64,000 bases of DNA. Origin: Anomaloglossus baeobatrachus. Its lineage: Eukaryota > Chordata > Amphibia > Anura > Aromobatidae. Below the pieces are notes generated by a model that was given only the letters and a program-made list of their open reading frames with translations, made no database searches and was not told where the DNA came from. Made by a program: the position numbers and the translations under genes. Of the stretch, positions 47,710 to 59,029 are shown piece after piece (position 1 is the first letter of the stretch; each line of letters opens with the position of its first letter). The stretch lies in contig NC_134357.1 in assembly GCF_048569485.1 (NCBI RefSeq), positions 475,707,187 through 475,771,186 on the forward strand, in the 5' to 3' direction.

Positions 47710-48795
47710 TCACTTGATGTCCCTGACACATGTCATGCCGATAGACTCCGACACATAGTCATAGTGATTGCTGGAGGACATGGAGCGACCCCAGGAAGAA
47801 CATTGCAGGTGGGAGCCTCTTTTCTTAAAGGATGAGGTGAACCTGTAAAACTTCTTGTGACGGTTTTTCAGATATTCCCTGTAGTTTTTGGTGAGCAGGG
47901 TGTACAAGAAAGGGTTAATGCAGCTGTTGCTGTAGGTCAAGCAGGTGACCAGGTAGTTAATGCACTTTTGGGTTTGAGACGAGAGAGGAGGGGACATGTC
48001 GTAAAGTCGAATTAGCTGCCAGATCCAAAAAGGCAAGAAGCAAGCCCAGAAGACCAGGACAATGCTGAAGATCATAATTAGCACCTTCTGTTTTGGCGAC
48101 CTCTTGTTCTCCTTTTTATTGATGGGGTTCCTCTGAGATTCCAGATAAGTCCTGGCCAACCTGGTGTACAGGTAGCCAATGATCATGCCTGGTGCCATGA
48201 TGCTAGTGCTGAAGAGTACCGTCAAGTAAGTCCTGTAGGCATCCTCACTCCACGTTGGGGCGCACATTCTTTTCACCCCCTTCCCCTCTACTTCTCTTAG
48301 GGTCATCATGATCATCATTGGCAAAGTGAGAAGAAGAGAGAGCACCCACACGGCAATGGCCATGGACTTTCGATAGCCCTTGGACCTTCTGACCGTGTCC
48401 AGAGGTTTGGTGACGGCCATGTACCTCTCGGTACACATGACGGTGAGGGTAAATATGCTGGCGTGCATGGTAAAGAGGTCCAAACTGAGCAAAATCCGAC
48501 ACCCGATGTCCCCAAAGTACCAGTCTTTGACGAAAGAGGTGCATACAATGAACGGGATGCTGGACAGGTAGAGAAGGTCCGCCAGGGCCAGGTTGATGAT
48601 GGAGATGTACATAGATGCAGCATACCTCATGGAGTGGCACATGACCACCAAGGTGTACACATTGCCCGCCATTCCAGCCACATACATCAGGGATAGGATG
48701 GTACCAAATGTTGCCGTGATAATTAATTCCTCCATGCTATACCCCCGAAGGTCCAGGTTAGAAAAGTTCCCCGGGCCGGAGGAGTTAGGCTCCAT
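47710..48795 (-). CDS. UTS2R: Urotensin-II receptor (class A GPCR), single exon
   Basis: The 361-residue protein starts at MEPNSSGPGNFSNLDLRGYS (48795). The frame continues 37 codons upstream into a (CT)n run (ATG at 48906), but the inner ATG matches the usual receptor N-terminus and keeps two N-glycosylation sites (N4, N11). Seven membrane segments lie at about 24-50, 58-83, 95-122, 142-165, 187-211, 236-262 and 276-300. Family marks are LALADLLYL in TM2, D106 in LDLFTMHASIF (TM3, ligand-binding Asp), ERY at 123-125, Cys99-Cys178, FWACFLPFWIWQ in TM6 and NPFLY at 294-298. The intronless frame is complete. The receptor couples urotensin II and related peptide to Gq and calcium release at the plasma membrane. 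Non-mammals have several paralogues; I cannot say which one this is. Confidence 0.95.
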   Translation of the reverse strand: MEPNSSGPGNFSNLDLRGYSMEELIITATFGTILSLMYVAGMAGNVYTLVVMCHSMRYAASMYISIINLALADLLYLSSIPFIVCTSFVKDWYFGDIGCRILLSLDLFTMHASIFTLTVMCTERYMAVTKPLDTVRRSKGYRKSMAIAVWVLSLLLTLPMMIMMTLREVEGKGVKRMCAPTWSEDAYRTYLTVLFSTSIMAPGMIIGYLYTRLARTYLESQRNPINKKENKRSPKQKVLIMIFSIVLVFWACFLPFWIWQLIRLYDMSPPLSSQTQKCINYLVTCLTYSNSCINPFLYTLLTKNYREYLKNRHKKFYRFTSSFKKRGSHLQCSSWGRSMSSSNHYDYVSESIGMTCVRDIK

Positions 48796-49202
48796 TTGAG
48801 TATCAGAGCAGCCGGCCCGGGGAAGGGACAGTCTTGTGGCGAAGACTGAGGTTTCTCGATAGCTAGAAACTGCAAAGGAGAGAGAGAGAGAGAGAGAGAG
48901 AGACAACGGGAGGGAGGGGGAGGAGAGAGGTTGTGACGACAGCAGGGCTCTCCCTCACTATCTTCTCCATCCTTCTCTATCTTACTTTACAGATCCCTTG
49001 TTTCTTCCCTTCCTTTGTGTCTGGCTCTTGTTCGGCTCTGATTCCTTCATTTTTTCCTTGTGTCACATTTTCCACCCCCCCACACTGGCTTGTTTGTCCT
49101 CTACTCCTACTGCACTTGTCTCATTCTTCCCACTCTTTGTCCTTCACATCTCTATTTCCATCTATCCCTGTAACTTTTTGAAATGTTTCCTTCTTACCCC
49201 TG
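48796..49202. other. 5' flank of the receptor gene
   Basis: A (GA)n run at about 48872-48903 lies about 80 bp upstream of the start codon (CT repeat in transcript sense). 48940-49190 is pyrimidine-rich. No TATA box or other promoter element can be fixed with confidence. Confidence 0.5.
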
Positions 49203-49390
49203 TTATTATTATTTATTATTATAGCGCCATTTATTCCATGGCGCTTTACAAGTGAAAGAGGGTATACGTACAACAATCATTAACAGTACAAAACAGACTG
49301 GTATAGGAGGAGAGAGGACCCTGCCCGCGAGGGCTCACAGTCTACAGGGAATGGGTGATGGTACAATAGGTGAGGACAGAGCTGGTTGCG
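49203..49390 (+). repeat. Dispersed GCGCTTTACA repeat with ATT tail
   Basis: TTATTATTATTTATTATTAT leads into AGCGCCATTTATTCCATGG and CGCTTTACAAGTG, then GGGCTCACAGTCTACAGGGA. Related to the copies at 26662 and 27648. Confidence 0.75.
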
Positions 49391-50073
49391 CAGTGGTCTG
49401 TTCTTCCTCAGTCTGCCTCCACCCTTCACAGAGGTGGCAAGGGCACTCATTATGGAATGGCGCATGGTACAGATTTTGCACTGTGTCCTAGGAGCTTACA
49501 CTTGTCAGTCACCTTATTTTGATTTTGTGCGATATCCCGACTCGTTTAGTTTTACCCCATTAGCTCTCTGTTGTACTCTGAACACAGAATCAGAGACCCT
49601 TGGAGACAGGAGAACCCTTCCAGGTCATTCACATCGCCATGATAATGAGTGCTGAGAACCAACGGGGAAGTGTGAAATGTGCTGTCTCGGGTAGCTGTTG
49701 AAAGGGCCCTATATCTTTACCTTTGCACAATATGGACCAGGATAGTTTGATGTCTTGCCTATTATAAGTATAATACAGAACTGGAGATTAGGGGCATAAC
49801 GATATCAGTCGCAGAGAGTGCGGCCACAACTGTGCTGCAGGGGAGCCCGCAGGCGCCTATGTCAGCTGGATATGCGTCTTAGGACTTACGTTCAGCTGAA
49901 ATGTATTGAGGTGCAGAGAACCGCTGGGTCCCTGCACTACAATATTAAAATAAGATCTGGTACTCGTATGATGCAAGTAACACATGTGATTTATAGGGAA
50001 ATGCAATCCAACAAACGTGACATTTCTGTCCGTAACTTAGATTGCGAATGGTTAGGGTATCATCCCAAAGGTC
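49391..50073. other. Non-coding, nothing recognised
   Basis: No convincing gene or element seen. Confidence 0.4.
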
Positions 50074-50076
50074 CAA

Positions 50077-50656
50077 AGCGGGGTTTACACACTGCGACAT
50101 CGCTAGCTTCAGCTAGCGATGTCGAGCGCGATAGCACCCGCCCCCGTCATACGTGCGATATTGTGTGATCGCTGCCGTAGTGAACATTATCTCTACGGGA
50201 GCGTCACACGCACATACCTGCTCTGCGACGTCGCTCTGGCCGGCGAACCTCCTCCTTTCTAAGGGGGCAGTTCGTGCGGCGTTACAGCGACGTCACACGG
50301 CAGGCGTCCAATAGAAGCGGAGGGGCGGAGATGAGCGGGACATAACATCCCGCCCACCTCCTTCCTTCTGCATTGCCGGTGGACGCAGGTAAGGAGATGT
50401 TCGGCGCTCCTGCGGTGTCACACACCGCGATGTGTGCTGCCGCAGGAACGAGGAACAACATCGCTAAAAAAAAGAAAACGATTTTTGTTTCAGGACGACC
50501 TCTCCGTGGCAAATGATTTTGACTGCTTTTGCGATCATTTAAGGTCGCTCATAAGTGTCATACACTGCGATCTCCTTAATGACGCCAGATGTGCGTCACA
50601 AACAACGTGACCCCGACGATAACTCATTAACGATATTGTAGCGTGTAAAGCCCGCT
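50077..50656 (+). mobile_element. Harbinger-type MITE, second copy, 580 bp
   Basis: Ends are AGCGGGGTTTACACACTGCG and the complement of AGCGGGCTTTACACGCTACA. The flanking trinucleotides are CAA (50074-50076) and TAA (50657-50659), a slightly decayed target duplication. The interior (GGAGGGGCGGAGATGAGCGG, CGCTCCTGCGG) matches the copies at 2245 and 57612. Confidence 0.8.
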
Positions 50657-50875
50657 TAAGTTACAGAGCGAAACGTCAGGTATATTTTATTGGGTTTCCT
50701 AATAAAATAATGCTCACTACTTGGTGTTATACGACAGTGGCATCATGCGTTGCCCATAGCAGACATGTCAATGTCAGCTGCCGGTCTCTGAAGTGGCTAC
50801 AGAAGAGGCCGAATTGACAGTGAAGGAAGGTGAGAAGAATGGTTTTTTTATGTGTTATAGAACAGCAGCAGAACG

Positions 50876-52260
50876 GGGGACATATAAACCAGTAGGGGCC
50901 CAGGATAGGGGACATAAATACCAGGATGGGCCAAGGATTGGGGGCATATATACCAGGATGGGGGACATATGTAACTGGAAGGGGCCCTGGATGGGATACA
51001 TTAGTACAGGATGGGGGACATAACTGGAAGAGGCCCATGATGGTGGACATAGATACTGGATGGGAGACATATATCCCAGGATGGGGGACATATATCCCAG
51101 ACATATATCCCAGGATGGGGGACATATATACCTGGAAGGGGTCTTGGATGGGAGTCATTGATACAGGATGAGGGACATAAATACCTGGAAGAGGCCCAGG
51201 AATGTGGACATAAATACAAGATGGAGGACATACTTTAACAGAGCCTCTTCCATGTTTCACAGTAGGGACAGTGTTCTTTTCTTGATATGCTTCATTTTTC
51301 CATCTGTGAACATAGAGCTGATGTGACTTGCCAAAAAGTTCTATTTTTGTCTCATCTCTCCATAGAACATTCTCCCAGAAGCTTTGTGGCTTGTCAACAT
51401 GTAATTTGGCAAATTCCAGTCTGGCTTTTTTATGTTTTTTTTCAATAATAGTGTCCTCCTTGGTCGTCTCCCATGAAGTCCACTTTGGCTCAAACAACGA
51501 CAGATGGTGCGTTCTGACACTGATGTTCCTTGAGCTTGAAGTTCACCTTTAATCTCTTTAGAAGTTTTTCTGGGCTCTTTTGTTACCATTCGTATTATCC
51601 GTCTCTTTGATTTGTCATAAATTTTACTTCTGCAGCCATGACCAGGGAGGTGGTTACAGCACCATGGATCTTACATTTCTGTATAATATGTGCAACTGTA
51701 GTCACAGGAACATCAAGCTTCTTGGAAATGGTCTTATAATCTATACCTTTAACATGCTTGTCCATAATTTCCTTTCTAATCTCCTGAGACAACTCTTTCC
51801 TTTGCATCCTCTGGTCCAATGTTCAATGTGGTACACACCATGTCACCAAACATCAAAGTGAGTATCTGTAGCCCTATATACATGCTCACTGACTGATTAC
51901 AACATTGTAGACACCTGTGATGCTAATTAGTGGACACATTTTGATTTAACATGTCCCTTTTGTCACATTATTTTCAGGGGTACCATCATTTCTGTCCAGG
52001 CCTATTTCATGAGTTTTAATTTTTTTTAAATTCTGTGGAAGTATGGTTGAAAAGCAATGTCTGACTTTCATTTTTTCATTTTTATAGATTTTTTATTTAT
52101 TATTACTTTTGTCGGATTCAAGTTATTTCTGTGACCATTGTGGTTTTTTCTTTCATTAAATGAGGGGTACCAACAATTTTGACCATGTGTGTATTTACTT
52201 GGATGGAAGACATTAGTACAGGATGGGGGACATTACTACATAATGAAGGGGGGCAACATG
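50876..52260 (+). repeat. GGGGGACATA minisatellite split by a Tc1 relic
   Basis: Units such as CAGGATGGGGGACATATATA with TGGAAGGGGCC variants repeat loosely (about 24-45 bp) at 50876-51236 and resume at 52199-52250. The Tc1 relic between them interrupted the array. Frames through it are compositional. Confidence 0.8.
51237..52191 (-). mobile_element. Tc1-like transposon, 3' part missing
   Basis: The 5' end on the minus strand is CACACATGGTCAAAATTGTT at about 52191. Transposase blocks follow: MQRKELSQEIRKEIMDKHVK near 51800 (helix-turn-helix), RTICRCLSQSGLHGRRPRRT near 51490, ENVLWRDETKIELFGKSHQL near 51350 (first Asp) and [13 protein letters not shown] near 51250. The copy then breaks off into the minisatellite, so the second Asp and Glu are absent. 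At least two frame changes occur (near 51590 and 51450). Confidence 0.85.
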
Positions 52261-52736
52261 TATGTCTCTATAGGAATTAGAATACTACAAGGGCCCAAAC
52301 ATCTGAACAACATGCAGGAAAGGGGGCCCAGGTCCAAATTTTGCAACAGGGCCCCATAGGACTTCAGTTATGCCATTGGTGCAAAATCTATAATCCAATT
52401 CTTCTAATTAGACATGACTGAATCAATTCGATCGATGCCAATCAAATTTTGTTCAAGAAATTTTTTTACTGTTTTGAACATTGCAGAAGATTGCGTTAGC
52501 CATAAAAGGATCCTACAACCTCTGGCGTTCTATATAATGCCTTGAAGATATCACATAGCATAGCCTAGGCAATTAGTTGGGACTATCATAGCTTGTATAA
52601 AAGCTGAGGCAGGGAATACAGCAGCCATTTTGTGGTGAATCTGGATAGGGACAAAGCTCACAGCAATTAAGACAGGGAGCGAAAGCCATAAAACCCTGAT
52701 AAATTAAGCTCAGGAGTCAAGAACAGTTACCATAAC
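52261..52736. other. Non-coding, nothing recognised
   Basis: No convincing gene or element seen. Confidence 0.4.
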
Positions 52737-53741
52737 CTCACATTTTGGTTTATAAGACGCACCGGATTATAAGACGCACGCCAAATTTAGAGAGAAAAAA
52801 GTTTAAAAAAAGTTTGTCTTATGATCAGGTGTCTTAGCGGGGTTGAGGGGAAAAACCGGCAGCGGTGGTGGGGTCACAGGAGACAGGGGCAGTGGTGGAG
52901 CAGTGCGATGCTCCGGGCGGTGTGGCAGGTGTCTCAGAAACTCGCTGCAGGTGCTGTGAGGCAGGCAACATAAAGAAACTGTCGGTGGTGCGGGTTTCAA
53001 AGAAATGGCGCCCGTTGTCAGCGCGTGCGCAGATTGAGCTCTCGGCTCAATGACAAGCTGAGATCTCATCTGCGCATGCGCCACCTCCAGGCGTCATTTT
53101 ACTTAACAGTAGAAGTCCCAGAGAGGGGTCATTTAACATTTCTACCTTTGGAACCCAGAGACAGGTCGAATGACATTATTTTGTTTACACTCTCTTACAA
53201 GACCTTTGTTGAGGTGGATCAACACAATTGCCTCCTGCAGATTCCTCAGGCAATGGCCACATTTACAAATGAAAGGATGCTAATTGGAGCCATCAGAGTT
53301 GTCAGTTTGGACTAAGGGTCATTTGACCCTCTTTCGGGCCTTCTGGGGGGAGCTTGAAATTTCTGGGACTTCTAGTGTTAAGTCAGCTGCTGGGAGATCA
53401 ATGGGCTGGAGGCGACACATGTGCAGATGAGATCTTGAGCCGAGTGCACTATCTGCACAAGTGCCAACTCGGGGGCGCCATTATTTGAAGCCCGCACCGC
53501 CAACATTTTCAAGATGACCCCTGCCTCACCGCCTGTAGGGAGCACCAGTACAGTGGCTCGCGGCACAGCTCTCGCAGCCCGCAGCATTGCCCCTGCAGCC
53601 TGCAGAGTTGCCCCTGCCTCCTGAAACCCCTCTCCACCACCTCCCGGTAAGCTACATTCGGATTATAAGACGCACCCCTCATTTTCCTCCCAAATTTGTG
53701 GGAGGAAAAGTGTGTTTTATAATCCGTAAAATACGGTAGTC
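52737..53741. mobile_element. Fold-back DNA element with TATAAGACGCAC ends, about 1 kb
   Basis: The left end has TTTATAAGACGCACCGG and GGATTATAAGACGCACG; the right end reads, on the minus strand, ACCGTATTTTACGGATTATA. Inner parts are also imperfect inverted repeats: AAATGGCGCCCG and CTCGGCTC near 53005-53045 pair with 53440-53490. It has no transposase and is interrupted by a piggyBac-type MITE. A second copy is split by the element at 55464. Confidence 0.65.
53107..53377. mobile_element. piggyBac-type MITE, 271 bp, nested
   Basis: TTAA at 53103-53106 and 53378-53381. The ends are CAGTAGAAGTCCCAGA and the complement of CACTAGAAGTCCCAGA. TTAA duplication and CAYTAGAA-like termini fit piggyBac; no transposase. 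Confidence 0.75.
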
Positions 53742-55424
53742 ACCCATAGTTGTATATGTTAAGGTTACTTTGACATTACTAAGGTTATGCTTACATTAAA
53801 GACTTTGAAATGGGTAGGATGCAGTCCTAGGAGACCTCAGAGTGTTACACATGCTTTTCAGGGCAATTGGAGGCTTTGGAGCATTCTCAATTCACCACAA
53901 ATTTTTTGGGAGATTTCAGAGAAGCTGGCCAATTCACATTTCAAAAGATTTGTTCGTCTCCACTTCTGATGTTTTATTTCTCCAGCCTCTGTCTTCCACA
54001 ACCTCCTCACCGCCAGGTCTCGTGCCCTCTTGCGTCAGTCTCTACCTACGTAATGATGCGCTCCTTTTATCATAAATTATTCCTTCTACACTGTGCCCGA
54101 CCTCACACTTCTTACCTGTTTTCCCATCCCCCACTTCCAACATCCCGGCTTCCTCCTTCTTGAAGACTTCTTTCTTAACCTTTTCATTTTCGTAAGGTTT
54201 TTTCCTTCCAATGTCTTTGGCTGAAACTACATGGTGAACATGTCCGCAGCCGGCTCTGTTGGTGAAGCATTGATGTGGCCAAAGGGTCTAAACTCTAGAA
54301 ATCCTTAACCCCTTCAAGACCAAGCAATTTTCCATTTTTGCATGTTTTTTTTTTTTCCTCTATGGTCTTATGGATTCATTCATTTTATGTTTACTTTACT
54401 TTTATGCATGATACCAATTACATTTGTTATTTATTCTTTTTATTTTTAAAAGAAGAGAAGGAAATTATTTGAATTTTAATATATTTTAATTTACTTTTTT
54501 TAACTTTTTTTTTTTTTCCAGTCTCCATCGGGGACTTGAACCTGTGCTCTTCTGGTCACTTCCTTAGTATTGCGGTATATATTAAAATGACAGTATCACG
54601 GAAAAAAAATTAAATGACAGCTATGGAGGCCCACAGTAGGCCCCCGGATTCCATGGCAACCTATAGACACCCTGTGTGATTGTGTCCTAGCGGAGGAGGG
54701 TGGTGATGGGGGCACAGAATGGTGCAATCACTGAACCGCACACCTTAAATGCTGCTGTCATAAATTTAAATTGGCATTAAAGAGGTAAACAGGAGTGATC
54801 AGCGCTCCTTTAACTGCTGTTACATCCAGAAACCAACTGGGTAGCTCAGTTCCTGAGCCTGCTCCATACACAAGCACAACCAGTACCAGAGACTTTTCAG
54901 GACAAGCTGTCATGTGTGTACATAACAAATAACACTGTTTCTAGCCATTATATGATGTGTATCCTGCATTTTTCCCTAGTTTTCCCCTCTGAATGTGCTA
55001 TCTCTAATTTTCAGTTATCTCCGAGCTAGTGCATAGAGACTAGGTGCTATAATGTCTACTATATACAGCGCACACAGACAGGAGTGATGGCAGCTTCCCT
55101 GTCTGAGATGAGTTAAACACACCAGCCATTACATGTAGGACATTACCCAGCAGTAATGAGCAGTGTAGCTGTGAATCCAGCACTGTGGTGAGATAAAACA
55201 TTTCATAGAAAGCATGACTTGGTATAGTCGATGCCTGGGGTGTCATTCCCTGTAAACCTGTATACATTTATACCCATCTAGACCCAACACCTCCCCGCAA
55301 CCCATCCGTCAATTTAATAAACGACACAACACCAAGTTGGATAAAATGGCCACAGATGCCTTCTATTTAACAAAATACAACATTCAGTAATAACTTTAAA
55401 TATAAATAAATATATATAACTCCC
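53742..55424. other. Non-coding with dispersed-repeat relics
   Basis: 54300-54830 (ACCCCTTCAAGACCAAGC ... GGGACTTGAACCTG ... CCATGGCAACCTATAG) looks like a relic of a frog-type dispersed repeat. 54830-55260 may be another (CCAGCACTGTGGTGAGATAA). 53742-54300 holds nothing recognised. Confidence 0.45.
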
Positions 55425-55463
55425 CCCCCCCATGTTGGGGGAAAGTGGGGGGTGCGTCTTATA

Positions 55464-57027
55464 CACTGTGTGCAGACTTATTAGGCAAATGAGTATTTTG
55501 ATCACATGATACTTTTTATACATGTTGTCCTACTCCAAGCTGTATAGGCTTGAGAGCCAACTACTAATTAAGTAAATCAGGTGATGTGCATCTCTGTAAT
55601 GAGGAGGGGTGCGGTGTAATGACATCAGCACCCTATATAAGGTGTGCTTAATTATTAGGCAACTTCCTTTCCTTTGGCAAAATGGGTCAGAAGAGAGATT
55701 TGACAGGCTCTGAAAAGCCCAAAATTGTGAGATGTCTTGCAGAGGAATGCAACAGTCTTGAAATTGCCAAACATTTGAAGCGTGATCACCGAACAATCAA
55801 GCGTTTCATGGCAAATAGCCAACAGGGTCGCAAGAAGCGTGTTGGGCAAAAAAGGCACAAAATAACTGCCCATGAATTGAGGAAAATCAAGTGTGAAGCT
55901 GCCAAGATGCCATTTGCCACCAGTTTGTCCATATTTCAGAGCTGCAACGTTACTGGAGTCTCAAAAAGCACAAGGTGTGCCATACTCAGGGACATGGCCA
56001 AGGTAAGGAAGGCTGAAAAACCACCACCTCTGAACAAGATACCTAAGATAAAACGTCAAGACTGGGCCATGAAATATCTTAAGACTGATTTTTCAAAGGT
56101 TTTATGGAATGATGAAATGAGAGCGGCTCTTGATGGGCCAGATGGATGGGCCAGAGGCTGGATTAGTAAGGGGAGAGAGCTCCACTCCGACTCAGACCCC
56201 AGCAAGGTGGAGGTGGGGTACTGGTATGGGCTGGTATCATCAAAGATGAACTTGTGGGACCTTTTCGGGTTGAGGATGGAGTGAAGTTCAACTCCCAGAC
56301 CTACTGCCAGTTCCTGGAAGACAACTGCTTCAAGCAGTGGCACAGGAAGAAGTCGGTATCATTCAAGAAAAACATGATTTTCATGCAAGACAATGCTCCA
56401 TCGCATGCGTCCAACTACTCCACAGTGTAGCTGGCCAGTAAAGGCCTAAAAGATGAAAAAATAATGACATGGCCCCCTTGTTCACCTGATCTGAACCCCA
56501 TAGAGAACCTTTGGTCTCTCATAAAATGTAAGATCTACAGGGAGGGAAAACAGTACACCTCTCGGAACAGTGTCTGGGAGGCTGTGGTGGCTGCTGCACG
56601 CAATGTTGATCGTAAACAGATCAAGCAACTGATAGAATCTATGGATGGTAGGCTGTTGAGTGTCATCATAAAGAAAGGTGGCTATATTGGTCACTATTTT
56701 TTGGGGGGTTTTGTTTTTGCCTGTCAGAAATGTTTATTTCTAAATTTTGTGCAGTTATATTGGTTTACCTGGTGAAAATAAACAAGTGAGATGGGAATAT
56801 ATTCGGTTTTTATTAAGTTACCTAATAATTCTGCACAGTAATAGTTACCTGCACAGACAGATATCCTCCTAAGATAGCCAAATCTAAAAAAAAATCCACT
56901 CCAACTTCCAAAAATATTAAGCTTTGATATTTATGAGTCTTTTGGGTTGATTGAAAACATAGTTGTTGATCAATAATAAAAAAAAATCCTCTAAAATACA
57001 ACTTGCCTAATAATTCTGCACATTGTG
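55464..57027 (+). mobile_element. Tc1/mariner transposon, near full length, 1564 bp
   Basis: Ends are CACTGTGTGCAGACTTATTA and the complement of CACAATGTGCAGAATTATTA, flanked by TA (55462-55463 and 57028-57029). It carries a nearly complete transposase gene on the plus strand. It sits in the end of a TATAAGACGCAC-type element. Confidence 0.92.
55682..56700 (+). pseudogene. Tc1/mariner transposase, lightly damaged
   Basis: It starts MGQKRDLTGSEKPKIVRCLA with a helix-turn-helix (NSLEIAKHLKRDHRTIKRFM). KVLWNDEMRAALDGPDGWAR near 56096-56155 holds the first Asp; the LDGPDG motif marks a particular Tc1/mariner group. MQDNAPSHASNYS near 56383-56420 holds the second and [11 protein letters not shown] near 56482-56513 the Glu (DD34E-like spacing). 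One frame change near 56245 and one stop near 56430 disable it. With only two lesions it is the best-preserved transposase here; about 335 residues would be expected. Confidence 0.88.
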
Positions 57028-57395
57028 TAGTCTGAATGTAGGGCATGGCTGCGGGGAATGAGGGTGCTGTGGTTGAGTGGGTCATTGGTGGCATGAGCAG
57101 GCTGTAGCAGCGCCCCGCCGTGACCACGTGCCCCATGCATCCTCCCGCCCATCATCTCTCAGCGCTGAAGCTGGCGCTGACAGGTGGGTGGGATGATGGG
57201 GGGAGAGCCGGCCCGTGTGATCACCTCTGGCAACTACAGCCTGGAGTGATCATATGTGGCTATATTCGCTGCCCCCCACGCATCATCATCAGCGCAGGGG
57301 CAGTGAATAAGTACGGTATACTCACCGGTCACTGTTCACTGCAACATTGCAATGTCCTCCTGTCTGCGGGCCGCTGCTGTGTGTGGAGAGCGGTG

Positions 57396-58510
57396 CGCAC
57401 AAACCAAAATCAAACTATTAAAATGACAAACGATATGTTTGGTGTAAAAGCAACACATCTCATCACCCTGAACACACCATCGCCACTGTCAAACATGGTC
57501 GTGGCAGCATCATGGTTTGGGCCTGCTTTTCTTCAGCAGGGACAGGGCAGATGGTTAAAATTGATGGGAAGATGGATGGAGCCAAATATAGGACCATTCT
57601 TGAAGAAAACCGATAGTACCCGCCCCCGTTGCACATGCGATATCTTGTGATAGCTGCCGTAGCGAACATTATCGCTACGGCAGCTTCACACGCACTTACC
57701 TGCCCTGCAACATCGCTCTGGCCGGCGACCTAAGGGGGCGGGTCGTGCGGTGCCACTGCGACGTCACACGGCAGGCGGCCAATAGAAGCGGAGGGGCGGA
57801 GATGAGCGGGACGTAAACATCCCGCCCACCTCCTTCCTTCCGCATAGCCGGTGGAGGCAGGTAAGGAGATGTTCCTCGCTCCTGCGGCTTCACACACAGC
57901 GATGTGTGCTGCTGCAGGAACGGGGAACAACATCGTATCTCCTACTGGTGCGACATTCTGAAAATAACCGACACTACACAGATCACCGATTTTCGACGCT
58001 TTTGCAATCGTTTATCGGCGTATCTAGGCTTTACACGTTGCGACGTCGTTACCGGCGCCGGATGTGCATCACTTTCGTTTTGAGCCCCACGATATCGCAG
58101 TAGCGATGTCGCAGCATTCAATGTACCCCTTAGAATGGCCAAGTCACAGTCCAGACCTGAATCCAATCGAGAATCTGTGGAAAGATCTGTAAACTGCTGT
58201 TCACAAACGCTCTCCATCCAACCTCACGCAGCTCCAGCTGTTTACAAAGGAAGAATGGGCAAGAATTGCAGTCTCTCGATGTGCAAAACTGATAGACACA
58301 TACCCCAAGAGACTTGCAGCTGTAATCTCAGCAAAATTTTCAGTTATTTATTTTTAAAAAGTTTTAAAATTAGCAATAAATATTGTTCAGCTTCACAATT
58401 GTGTCCCACTTGTTGTTGATTCTTCACCATAGCATTACATTTTTTATCTTTATGTTTGAAGCCTGAAATGTGGGAAAAGGTTGGAAAATTCAACGGAGCG
58501 GAATCATGAC
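57396..58510 (+). mobile_element. Tc1 relic split by a Harbinger-type MITE
   Basis: 57470-57611 encodes [19 protein letters not shown]-like and [13 protein letters not shown]-like transposase pieces; 58131-58340 continues with [18 protein letters not shown] and EEWARIAVSRCAKLIDTYPK. A MITE (57612-58129) lies between them. The N-terminal part is missing and frames are broken. The 3' end reaches about 58505. Confidence 0.8.
57612..58129 (+). mobile_element. Harbinger-type MITE, third copy, 5' truncated
   Basis: It starts GATAGTACCCGCCCCCGTTG, equivalent to an internal position of the other copies, so the left terminal repeat is lost. The right end (GATGTCGCAGCATTCAATGT) is diverged. The interior GGAGGGGCGGAGATGAGCGG matches the 2245 and 50077 copies. 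Confidence 0.8.
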
Positions 58511-59029
58511 AACTACATTTTGGGCACCACCATTAACATGAATCACTTGCAGCTCATGAGTGATGGCTCCTTGGGGTTCACATTTATTGCATGGAAGATA
58601 AAGCAATAAAAAAAAGATTAGTCATAGAGACAAATCAGAAAGTAGCCAAATGAGACCAGCTCTACTTCATTGTGGGTTAATTTATGGGCAGAAGGACAAC
58701 TGTAAATAATCAAACGGGTACATGAACATAAGGCAAAGCATCTTTAGAGGTCCACCAGGGGTAGACCACCATTAAAGATTTAGTCACTGAGTATAGTAGG
58801 TTCTCTAATTTTCACATTTTTCAGGATTGGCCAAAGGCAAAGAGACAAATCAGAAAGTTGCTGAATGAGACCAAGTCTAGGTCATTGTGGTTAAGGGAAT
58901 GGGCAGCAGGGCAACTGATAAGCTCATGTGTTCCAATGCCAGATATGTAACAGGTCCATCATCTGTCATGTTTCATTAATAATACTGTAGTCTTACGTGG
59001 CAAAGGGTCTGTACGGCCTCTTGTGTAAC
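58511..59029. other. Non-coding, nothing recognised
   Basis: Two segments resemble each other: AGACAAATCAGAAAGTAGCC near 58629 and AGACAAATCAGAAAGTTGCT near 58842, each followed by TGAGACCA, so a diverged 210-bp duplication is likely. Confidence 0.5.

Larger units (their letters stand above)
55425..57395. mobile_element. Second TATAAGACGCAC-type element, split by a Tc1/mariner copy
   Basis: GGGGGGTGCGTCTTATA ends at 55463 and the sequence resumes TAGTCTGAATGTAG at 57028. Read across the insertion this matches the complement of the 53660 end (CTACATTCGGATTATAAGAC). Outer limits are approximate; 57030-57395 is GC-rich interior. Confidence 0.6.

Noticed and set aside
48245-48696. Frames overlapping the receptor gene on both strands
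   Set aside because: Shadows of the UTS2R coding sequence.
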